Source: JADHUC01 sp964617665 (GTDB lineage Bacteria; Planctomycetota; Planctomycetia; Pirellulales; Pirellulaceae). From it: DNA of 6,623 bases. The stretch covers positions 1 to 6,623 of the forward strand of contig CAZUAH010000706.1 of assembly GCA_964617665.1 (NCBI GenBank). Direction: 5' to 3'. A model generated the notes under the pieces. It did no database searches. It had not been told where the DNA came from and saw only the letters and a list, made by a program, of their open reading frames with translations. A program made the translations under genes and the position numbers. This document shows, piece by piece, positions 1 through 6,623 of the stretch (position 1 is the stretch's first letter; each line of letters begins with the position of its first letter).

Positions 1-743
1 AGAGGCTTTTCGCCGTACTCGCCCTTTCGACCAGTAATCGCTCCTTCCAGCTTTCCCTCGTCAAATGCATCGGATCCCAGCATCTTCCAGCGGATGCTAC
101 CAGAGGAATCTGTGAGCGACAGTTGCTGTGTCTTCGCATTATACTGGATCGTCATGTGGATGTCGTAAATGACGTGGACCACCCAAGGCACTTCAATCTC
201 GTCGTGAAAATGAAGCTCAACGGGCTTACCACTTTCAATTTCACTGAGTGAAGCTGGTGTCTTTCCATCCATTTCATTGGCAATACCCACCGCCCGTACC
301 CAGACCTTGTCGCGATCCTCTTCGTCTCGACGGAAACGAACGGCCTCGAAACGGATTTCCACCCCGCGTTCGTTCGGCGTTCCGCGCGCCGTATTGACTG
401 CTAACGCAGTCGTCTCCTGCTCTTCGTCGTCAAAGACAAAGAAGGTAGGGATACCTTCGTCGTCATCCTGAAGCACGAAGGTCACTTGTTGCTCGGATTC
501 GTCAAGCAGCGGCTTGTCGGGCACGACTTCTTTGAAGACAGCTTTAGGCGGCGTCGTATCCACCGGGCGGGTTACATACCAGATGAAACCCGCTCCCGCT
601 GCAAGAATGACCAACGCCGCTAGCATCACGTACCGGAGCCAGCTTCGGCGCTCGCCCGAACCACCGGGCGTCTTCTCCATGCGGGCGGCGTTATCGCGAC
701 TTGCACTGGTTTCAACGGGACGATCGACCAGTTTATTCTCCAT
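1..743 (-). CDS. Unrecognised single-pass membrane protein, 3' end cut by window edge
   Basis: I do not recognise a family for this protein. The reading frame is open from an ATG at 743 to the left edge, giving 247 complete codons without a stop, so the C-terminus is missing. The start is supported by GGAGGG at 749-754, five bases upstream. Residues 1-36 are polar and rich in Arg and Ser. Residues about 37-57 (starting YVMLAALVILAAGAGF) form one hydrophobic membrane segment. Arg32, Arg33 and Arg37 lie on its N-terminal side, which by the positive-inside rule puts the N-terminus in the cytoplasm and the rest outside the membrane. The exported part is strongly acidic near residues 92-109 (DDDEG, FDDEEQE) and looks beta-rich, with a possible ligand- or protein-binding role that I cannot name. 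It lies 100 bases downstream of the dehydrogenase/hydratase gene on the same strand, so it may be read through from that operon or have its own promoter. The coding call is solid; no function is proposed. Confidence 0.85.
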   Translation of the reverse strand, partial: MENKLVDRPVETSASRDNAARMEKTPGGSGERRSWLRYVMLAALVILAAGAGFIWYVTRPVDTTPPKAVFKEVVPDKPLLDESEQQVTFVLQDDDEGIPTFFVFDDEEQETTALAVNTARGTPNERGVEIRFEAVRFRRDEEDRDKVWVRAVGIANEMDGKTPASLSEIESGKPVELHFHDEIEVPWVVHVIYDIHMTIQYNAKTQQLSLTDSSGSIRWKMLGSDAFDEGKLEGAITGRKGEYGEKP

Positions 744-748
744 CAATT

Positions 749-754
749 CCCTCC
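749..754 (-). promoter_or_regulatory. Ribosome-binding site of the membrane protein gene
   Basis: GGAGGG on the minus strand, five bases before the ATG at 743. It decides the start of a gene whose remainder lies outside the window and favours the ATG at 743 over the in-frame ATG at residue 22, which would remove most of the cytoplasmic tail. Confidence 0.75.
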
Positions 755-843
755 GTGGGTCTGAACTTTCGATTTGCGATTGTTCGCCGCCGCGCGACAC
801 GGGTGAATTAGTGTAGCGGGGATCGGCGGCTCAAGGCGTGCCG

Positions 844-2931
844 TTACACCATCATCGTCTTCTGGCACTCGGCTCCGATGCTTCCTTCCTTGCAGGAAGA
901 AGTGAGCATGAAGTCGGCGGAGTGTCTGGCCTGGATGTCGAGTGCTTCGGACAGCGGGACGCCGCAGGAGCCCCTGATGGATTCCATCATGGCCTTCCGG
1001 GCGGCTATCGTCGCGGGGTTATCGGTAGTTGGGATTCCGGCGTCCGCAGGGATACCTTCCAGCACGCCCTCGTTCAGTTTTCTCATCGGTACATTGGCAG
1101 CCTCGCCGGATGCCAGACTCCAGGCCGTCCCGAGCGACTGCTGCATCGATCCAGAGTGGTCGACCAACCAACCCACAGCGTCTTTCGCCTTCACCGGCTC
1201 GCCAGTCAGCAGAAGTCTGACAAGCTTCGGCCAGTCGCCTTGGTCCGTTTTTCGGAACGGCCAGTGGCAACCTTCCATGCCTGGCACCACGGGCAACGTC
1301 ACTTCAGGCATTCCGAGGACCGCATCTTCGACGGCTACCAAGTATTGGCAGTGTGTGAGAAGCTCGAGAAAACCGCCCAGGCACCGTTTGCCGCTCACGA
1401 AGCCTACCGACACTTTGAATTCAACGCAAAGCCGTCTGGCCGTGGCGGACCAAGTGGCCGCCACGCGGCGTCCTTCTTCGACATCGTCCAGAGCTGGATA
1501 GAACTCGCTTGTGTCAGCGCCGAGCATCTGTGTGGAAAGATGGAAATCGCCGGTCACGATCACGTTGTCGATGCCGTCGGCCTTGAGCCAGTCGATGGCC
1601 CGATTCAGTTCGGCATCCACGTCGCTGTTGTAACGTTCCCGGCTGATCGTGATTACGCCGACATTTCCGTCGTGCTCGGCGTTCACATACAACTGCTGCC
1701 ATTCGGGACTGCCCACGTCGTCGAATGCGTCCGGATACCAGGCGTCAGCCGCCGCCTCTGGATGGAGTTTGTGATACGCCTCGACCCTCTTGACTGCTGC
1801 TTCGGCACCAATGCTCCGGATCATGGCTAGGATTCCGTGGCGGAACTGTGCGCACAACTCGCCAATCGCGTTCATATGGGACAGGTGGGCCCTGCGTTCG
1901 TGAAGCATCAGGCTGGCCATCTGGAACAACGCGCCATGGATCCAACTAAAGAACTCGTCTTGTCCCGCCTCATCCAATTGCCAATTGATCACGGGTCTGA
2001 AGTGGTTTGGCGGGAACCAAGTCTGGCCGGTCACTCGCCGCTCGTCCAATTCGGGTGTCGGCCTGAACAACGCTCCGTATTTCTCACCAAGGTGATGCAG
2101 ACAGGACCATGTCAGGAAATTAGAGCCCGCGGATCCGATCACGTCATGAGCCCGGAACGGGTTCGGCCCCACAAACTTCCTCACGAACTTGTCGATCTTC
2201 CAGAAGGGCATGTTGGTCGCCCGGTGGTACCGCATGCCTGCCAACGCAATACCACAGAACAAGACGTCCAAGACAAACGACCAATCGTCACTGACCGGAA
2301 TCGGGACCAGTCCCAGTGCCCACATAAGTTGGGTGATGGCTGAAGGCTCTTCTTCAACAACCTCCCACATCTTGTTTGTCTCGTGAGGAAAGGCCGGGTG
2401 CGCGACGCCTACGCCCAACTCGGCAGCCGGGAAGCCAGACGTGACCGAGCGGATCTCAATTCCCGGAAACGCGTCTTGGAAAATCTTGTAGTGAGTCTTC
2501 TTGATCTCGAGGATTTCAGGAATGGCTTCCAACAGAAAACGGGGACGCCAGTTCTTCAGGTCCGCCGGTAGGCTGTTCCCGTCGTAGGTCATCCTGACAA
2601 TGTTGCCCATGACCCTATCGGCCCGTTTTTTACCGAGCGCCGCCACCAATCCTGGATACTGCGGGCCGATGCCGTCAGCGGTTCGGGCGCGACTGAGGGC
2701 GATTGACTTGACGCCGAAGGGCTCCAGCCTGGAAGTAAGCTGCATCATCTTCCCAGCACCAACCATCCCGTTGGCTCCGGAGATCACCAACGAGCCGCGT
2801 TCTTCGGGGCCGCCAAATACTCGATCGACCAAGTCGCCCGCATCGACGGGTAGCTTCCCGTTGCGAAAGATATCTATGACCGAACCAAGTCCCAGTGTCT
2901 GGAGGGTCGATTGTCGGATGGACTTTGTCAT
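844..2931 (-). CDS. Two-domain 3-hydroxyacyl-CoA dehydrogenase-like / enoyl-CoA hydratase protein
   Basis: Protein of 695 residues with dehydrogenase-like (HAD) part first and crotonase part second, the reverse of FadB and the order found in FadN-type and archaeal fusions. Such enzymes hydrate 2-enoyl-CoA and oxidise 3-hydroxyacyl-CoA with NAD in the cytoplasm. In the HAD part the Rossmann loop is GANGMVG (52-58), followed by EAIPE (135-139), SVTSGFPAAEL (162-172, like SNTSSLPITEL), His178 and Glu190 at the catalytic His-Glu positions, and GPNPFRAHDVIG (255-266). Asp222 replaces the usual Asn. The crotonase part begins near 422 and has LGAD (470-473, oxyanion loop), GGFLE with Glu523, and PEV with Glu543, so both hydratase Glu residues are kept. 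It ends with an EG motif (682-683). The ATG overlaps the thiolase stop (TAATG) and has a perfect Shine-Dalgarno. The hydratase assignment is firm; the dehydrogenase activity is uncertain because of the altered residues. Confidence 0.88.
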   Translation of the reverse strand: MTKSIRQSTLQTLGLGSVIDIFRNGKLPVDAGDLVDRVFGGPEERGSLVISGANGMVGAGKMMQLTSRLEPFGVKSIALSRARTADGIGPQYPGLVAALGKKRADRVMGNIVRMTYDGNSLPADLKNWRPRFLLEAIPEILEIKKTHYKIFQDAFPGIEIRSVTSGFPAAELGVGVAHPAFPHETNKMWEVVEEEPSAITQLMWALGLVPIPVSDDWSFVLDVLFCGIALAGMRYHRATNMPFWKIDKFVRKFVGPNPFRAHDVIGSAGSNFLTWSCLHHLGEKYGALFRPTPELDERRVTGQTWFPPNHFRPVINWQLDEAGQDEFFSWIHGALFQMASLMLHERRAHLSHMNAIGELCAQFRHGILAMIRSIGAEAAVKRVEAYHKLHPEAAADAWYPDAFDDVGSPEWQQLYVNAEHDGNVGVITISRERYNSDVDAELNRAIDWLKADGIDNVIVTGDFHLSTQMLGADTSEFYPALDDVEEGRRVAATWSATARRLCVEFKVSVGFVSGKRCLGGFLELLTHCQYLVAVEDAVLGMPEVTLPVVPGMEGCHWPFRKTDQGDWPKLVRLLLTGEPVKAKDAVGWLVDHSGSMQQSLGTAWSLASGEAANVPMRKLNEGVLEGIPADAGIPTTDNPATIAARKAMMESIRGSCGVPLSEALDIQARHSADFMLTSSCKEGSIGAECQKTMMV

Positions 2932-4148
2932 TACGATTCACCTCCTTCGGTGACTTTGAATATGGCTGCGATTCCAACATCTCCTGCAGCACAACCGGAG
3001 AGCAGCACATAGCCACCTCCCAAAGTCACAGCTTCCTCCAGACCTTCGATTACAATCCTGGTGAGCGTCGGCCCTTGGGGATGTCCCCATACCAGCGAGC
3101 AGCCCGTCTTGTTGACCTTCTCCCAGTCGTGGTTCATCACTTTGGCGAAGATAGCATCGTTCACGGCAAACGGGTTGTGGCTCTTGATCACCGTCATATC
3201 GTCCAGGGTGAGGCCAGTCTTATCGAGCAGTTTCTGCACGGCCAACGTGGGAGACTCCGGCATCAGGGCCGGATGATTTCTGATTTCTGCCTTGGCCACA
3301 AACTGAATGTCAATCTCAGGCCGGGGGCTCAGTTCCTTCGCCTTTTCCGGACTGGTCACCAGCAGAGTCGCCATCCCGTCCGCTGCGTGAGTCTGCAACC
3401 CCGTCGTTACACAAGTATCCAACTCCCGCATCTGACGCAGGCCGTCCAATGTCAGTTCGCGAACTCCCACGTCATCGTCGACGAGGCCGAGAAAGCGGCC
3501 TTGTACGTTCAATACCTCAAGGGGCACAAGGACACGATCGAGGAAGCCGGACGCCTTGGCCTCGAAGTACTGCTGATATCGGCAGAAGGTGAGATCCTCC
3601 ACCTCTCTTCGATCTAGATTGTGCTTGCGGGCAGAATTGGCGGCTGTGGTAATCATGGCCTCGCCCGTGGCCGGATCGAAACCGAAGTTGTCCCACACGT
3701 CACTCAGCGCCTCGGTCCGCCGATGCGCACGCCGTTCCGGAAACACACCGACCGGCGAATCACTGCAACGATCAAAGGTCAGCACACCAACGACGTCGTG
3801 ACAACCGGTCTGGACATCGGCACCGGCCAACATGACGGCCTGGAGACCAGTCGCACATGCCTGCTCCATGTGGAAACCGGGGATGCGAGTACCCAGGCAG
3901 CTTGCCACCAGCGGAGCGTTCCAGAACTTCCAGTGCCAGGGGACGGTCGAGCCGATGACCAGATACTCCAACTCGCTCTTCGGCACCTTTCGGATCCCGA
4001 GAATTCGGTTCATCCCTTCCCCGGCAAACTGGGCAATATTGACTTCCGCCAATGCCGACGTCTGCCATGCCGGGAAGAAGCTGCTTCCCCAAGTTCCGTA
4101 GGGGATTCTAGCCCTGGGGAACATATCAACGTTTTCTTTTATAGCCAT
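2931..4148 (-). CDS. Thiolase-superfamily acyl-CoA acyltransferase
   Basis: Protein of 405 residues, the usual thiolase length. Thiolases cleave 3-ketoacyl-CoA with CoA, or run the reverse condensation. The three catalytic residues are visible: nucleophile Cys98 in EQACATG, His356 in GHPQG and Cys386 in SGCAAGD. HAADG at 254-258 fits the conserved DGA-type segment. The usual NEAFA motif is replaced by HNPFAVND (324-331), and the loop after the nucleophile is divergent, so this is not a textbook FadA or AtoB; a specialised substrate is possible. It ends inside the start of the dehydrogenase/hydratase gene (one shared base), which points to an alpha/beta beta-oxidation-like pair. The start is uncertain: no Shine-Dalgarno precedes the ATG at 4148, and Met9 (4124) is an alternative. 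A TATACT box inside an inverted repeat lies 46-51 bases upstream. Membership of the superfamily is sure; the direction of the reaction and the substrate are not. Confidence 0.92.
   Translation of the reverse strand: MAIKENVDMFPRARIPYGTWGSSFFPAWQTSALAEVNIAQFAGEGMNRILGIRKVPKSELEYLVIGSTVPWHWKFWNAPLVASCLGTRIPGFHMEQACATGLQAVMLAGADVQTGCHDVVGVLTFDRCSDSPVGVFPERRAHRRTEALSDVWDNFGFDPATGEAMITTAANSARKHNLDRREVEDLTFCRYQQYFEAKASGFLDRVLVPLEVLNVQGRFLGLVDDDVGVRELTLDGLRQMRELDTCVTTGLQTHAADGMATLLVTSPEKAKELSPRPEIDIQFVAKAEIRNHPALMPESPTLAVQKLLDKTGLTLDDMTVIKSHNPFAVNDAIFAKVMNHDWEKVNKTGCSLVWGHPQGPTLTRIVIEGLEEAVTLGGGYVLLSGCAAGDVGIAAIFKVTEGGES
2938..2947 (-). promoter_or_regulatory. Perfect Shine-Dalgarno within the thiolase C-terminus
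   Basis: AAGGAGGTGA on the minus strand matches the anti-Shine-Dalgarno of 16S rRNA over all ten bases and sits six bases before the ATG at 2931. It is at the same time coding for the thiolase residues before the final Ser (the EGGE stretch). With the TAATG overlap this indicates translational coupling and a high, possibly independent, initiation rate for the downstream gene. Confidence 0.9.
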
Positions 4149-4177
4149 TAGAGGGTCTCGTACGGCGGTGGATCGGG

Positions 4178-4201
4178 GCTATACGTAAAGAATAGTATAG
4201 C
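4178..4201. repeat. Inverted repeat upstream of thiolase, candidate operator
   Basis: The seven-base arms GCTATAC (4178-4184) and GTATAGC (4195-4201) are perfect reverse complements separated by ten bases. They lie in the 64-base gap between the SDR stop and the thiolase start. The right arm overlaps a TATACT box on the minus strand (4194-4199), which matches the sigma-70 -10 consensus in five of six positions; no convincing -35 is seen 16-18 bases upstream. The arms are AT-rich and not followed by a T-run, so a terminator is unlikely. An operator over an internal promoter is the best reading, but a chance palindrome cannot be excluded. Confidence 0.35.
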
Positions 4202-4212
4202 TGCAACGCCCA

Positions 4213-5037
<825 letters not shown>

Positions 5038-5041
5038 GTTC

Positions 5042-5099
5042 GTACCGCCAAGCGATCGGAGTCCGCAGGGGCCGACTTGCATTCACCATTGGACGGTAC
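5042..5099. repeat. Imperfect inverted repeat in the divergent intergenic region
   Basis: GTACCGCCAA (5042-5051) pairs with TTGGACGGTAC (5089-5099) over ten bases with a single bulged A. The half-sites are 37 bases apart, so TTGG(A)CGGTAC stands in the same orientation just in front of each divergent start: it overlaps the SDR ribosome-binding site on one side and abuts the transporter's AAGGAG on the other. This would suit a shared regulator of the SDR cluster and the transporter. No promoter pair could be assigned confidently in this 77-base gap, and chance occurrence is possible. Confidence 0.35.
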
Positions 5100-5102
5100 T
5101 AT

Positions 5103-5108
5103 AAGGAG
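5103..5108 (+). promoter_or_regulatory. Ribosome-binding site of the transporter gene
   Basis: AAGGAG on the plus strand, six bases before the ATG at 5115. It fixes the transporter start at 5115 rather than the second ATG nine bases further on (5124). Confidence 0.85.
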
Positions 5109-5114
5109 AACACG

Positions 5115-6623
5115 ATGACAAGCATGTCTGACTCTGATGCAACACGGGCGGGACCATCACGAGTGCGGAGGACCGTGGGGTTCTGGCTCGGCCTCTTGCT
5201 CTTTGCCCTGGTGCTGTCGGTGCCTGCGCCGGAAGGCATGCGGCCGGAAGCACAACGGATGGCCGCCACGATGGTCCTGATGGGCTGCTGGTGGGTTGGC
5301 GAATCACTACCGCTAGGCGTGACCGCTCTGGTCCCGCTGGTTGCCTATCCCATGCTCAAGATCATGCCATCCAAGGTGGTTGCGCCCAACTACACCAACC
5401 ACTATGTGTTTCTTCTTCTGGGCGGGTTCTTCATCGCCCTGGCCATGCAGCGTTGGAACCTGCACACGCGGATCGCTCTGGGGATAATCCAGTTGGTCGG
5501 CGCCAGCGCCCGCAGGCTCGTCTTGGGATTCATGCTGGCCACAGGCTTCCTCTCGATGTGGATCTCGAACAGCGCAACGGCCATGATGATGATGCCCATC
5601 GGGTTAGGGCTTATCATCAAAATCGAAGCGATGCAGGACAGAACGTCCGGTCGTTCCGCTACGAACTTCGGCGCCTGCCTGATGCTGGGGATCGCATACG
5701 CGGCCAATATCGGCGGTGTGGGGACTCTGGTAGGCACGTTTCCCAACCTTGTTTTTGCCGGCATGTTCAGGGAGCATTTTCCCACCGCGCCCGAGATCAC
5801 ATTCGTCGAGTGGCTCAAGATGGGGTTGCCCTTTGCCGCCATTTTCATACCGGTGATGTGGGCGTGTATGGTATTTGGTGTCTTGCCAATCCGCGGCAAA
5901 GTGGTCGAAAACGCTGATGCGATCATTCGCAACGAAATCGCTAAGCTGGGCAAGATGTGTCGTGGCGAGGCGCTGGTGCTGGCTGTCTTCGTTGCTACGG
6001 CTTTCTTGTGGATCTTTCGAGCCAAGATCGAGGTAGGAGGTCTCGTCATACCAGGCTGGACCAACCTTCTCGGTCTAGTGGAAAATGTTGACGGCAAGGA
6101 CGTCTCCTTTGTGCACGACGCGACCATTGCCATGGCCATGGGGATTCTCTGTTTCGTCATCCCCGTCGACCGGAAACGGAACATCTCCCTGCTCGCGTGG
6201 GACGATGCGAAGAAAGCGCCGTGGGACATCCTGCTTCTGTTTGGTGGCGGATTTGCCATCGCTGCCGGGTTTGAGCATTCGGGATTGACCGAGTGGATTG
6301 GGACGCACTTGGGTGGACTCAGGGGAGTGCCGATCCCGATCATCATAGCAGCCATCGCGCTGTTGATGACGTTCCTGACGGAGGTGACCTCCAACGCGTC
6401 GACGACAACGATAATGCTACCCGTGCTGGCGGCTACCGGCGTAGCACTGAACATCAACCCCTTGCTTCTGATGCTGCCGGCGACGATTTGCGCATCTTGC
6501 GCCTTTATGCTCCCAATCGCCACGCCACCGAATGCCATCGTGTTCGCAAGTGGCCGCGTGAGTCTTCTTCAGATGGGAAGAACGGGGTTCTTGCTCAACC
6601 TCATCACCGTCCTTTTTGTGACC
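5115..6623 (+). CDS. DASS (SLC13-type) sodium:dicarboxylate symporter-like transporter, 3' end cut
   Basis: An inner-membrane carrier of the divalent anion:sodium symporter family, whose members import C4-dicarboxylates, citrate or sulfate with sodium. The frame is open for 503 codons from an ATG with a good Shine-Dalgarno to the right edge; since the family is usually about 450-600 residues and the last conserved motif has been passed, little is missing. Residues 1-20 are a polar, Arg-containing cytoplasmic tail, followed by many hydrophobic segments. Signatures in order are SMWISNSATAMMMMPIG (147-163, first substrate/sodium loop), NIGGVGTLVGTFPN (198-211), TEVTSNASTTTIMLP (422-436, second loop) and IATPPNAIVFASG (468-480). 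The two SNT motifs read SNS (151-153) and SNA (426-428), which may alter substrate or sodium binding. A longer hydrophilic stretch (about 259-283) follows the first half. The gene diverges from the SDR-led cluster, suggesting but not proving uptake of its substrate. Family is certain; substrate is not. Confidence 0.94.
   Translation, partial: MTSMSDSDATRAGPSRVRRTVGFWLGLLLFALVLSVPAPEGMRPEAQRMAATMVLMGCWWVGESLPLGVTALVPLVAYPMLKIMPSKVVAPNYTNHYVFLLLGGFFIALAMQRWNLHTRIALGIIQLVGASARRLVLGFMLATGFLSMWISNSATAMMMMPIGLGLIIKIEAMQDRTSGRSATNFGACLMLGIAYAANIGGVGTLVGTFPNLVFAGMFREHFPTAPEITFVEWLKMGLPFAAIFIPVMWACMVFGVLPIRGKVVENADAIIRNEIAKLGKMCRGEALVLAVFVATAFLWIFRAKIEVGGLVIPGWTNLLGLVENVDGKDVSFVHDATIAMAMGILCFVIPVDRKRNISLLAWDDAKKAPWDILLLFGGGFAIAAGFEHSGLTEWIGTHLGGLRGVPIPIIIAAIALLMTFLTEVTSNASTTTIMLPVLAATGVALNINPLLLMLPATICASCAFMLPIATPPNAIVFASGRVSLLQMGRTGFLLNLITVLFVT

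Noticed and set aside
786..830. GCCGCCG / CGGCGGC inverted repeat in the gap between the fusion gene and the membrane protein gene, considered as a terminator
   Set aside because: The arms are only seven bases with a 31-base loop and there is no T-run after either arm, so a terminator is not supported; nothing else was found in this 100-base gap.
838..1830. Open frame of 330 codons on the plus strand, antisense to the dehydrogenase/hydratase gene
   Set aside because: The encoded protein is His-, Arg- and Pro-rich with no recognisable domain, while the opposite strand carries a clear crotonase domain; it is a by-product of GC-rich codon use.
2895..3617. Open frame of 240 codons on the plus strand across the thiolase/fusion junction
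   Set aside because: It overlaps two convincingly coding minus-strand genes and shows no family features.
5038..5082. Upstream start of the SDR at 5082 (15 extra residues)
   Set aside because: The extra residues are atypical for SDR N-termini and no spaced ribosome-binding site precedes that ATG; the ATG at 5037 fits the family start better.
5078..5105. TTGCAT and TATAAG spaced by 17 bases, considered as the transporter promoter
   Set aside because: The -10 box would overlap the AAGGAG ribosome-binding site and put the transcript start about three bases before the ATG, deleting the strong Shine-Dalgarno.
5402..6538. Open frame of 378 codons on the minus strand, antisense to the transporter
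   Set aside because: The plus-strand translation gives every DASS signature in order, while the antisense product has low-complexity Ser/Pro/Ile/Met-rich sequence and no ribosome-binding site of note.

Overview
The window holds five protein-coding genes and no RNA genes, mobile elements or CRISPR arrays that I can see. Base composition is moderately GC-rich, genes are tightly packed, and two of the starts have strong Shine-Dalgarno sequences, so this is a bacterial chromosome segment. The phylum cannot be fixed from the window. A free-living heterotroph with acyl-CoA metabolism is the safe reading. A planctomycete-like or proteobacterial metagenomic genome is possible, but that is a weak impression.

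Layout. On the minus strand, reading from right to left, are: (1) an HSDL2-like short-chain dehydrogenase/reductase (4213-5037); (2) a thiolase-superfamily protein (2931-4148); (3) a two-domain protein with an N-terminal 3-hydroxyacyl-CoA dehydrogenase-like part and a C-terminal enoyl-CoA hydratase (crotonase) part (844-2931); and (4) after a 100-base gap, the start of an unrecognised single-pass membrane protein (1-743, cut by the window edge). The thiolase and the two-domain gene overlap by one base (TAATG). A perfect ribosome-binding site for the second is embedded in the last codons of the first, so they are almost certainly co-translated partners. Divergently on the plus strand, from 5115 to the right edge, is a DASS/SLC13-type sodium:dicarboxylate symporter-like transporter, almost complete.

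How the genes may work together. The thiolase plus the dehydrogenase/hydratase fusion resembles the beta and alpha parts of a beta-oxidation complex, with the SDR as an accessory oxidoreductase and the transporter as a possible importer of an organic acid. No CoA ligase or CoA transferase and no acyl-CoA dehydrogenase is visible, so the substrate and direction are unknown.

What stands out is that all four recognisable proteins depart from family consensus at mechanistically important sites. The SDR has Ala where the catalytic Ser is expected. The dehydrogenase half has GxxGxxG instead of GxGxxG and Asp at the usual Asn. The thiolase has HNPFA in place of NEAFA, with its Cys/His/Cys set intact. 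The transporter has SNS and SNA in place of the two SNT motifs. Two inverted repeats, one in the divergent promoter region and one in front of the thiolase, are candidate regulator sites. No intergenic stretch exceeds about 100 bases.
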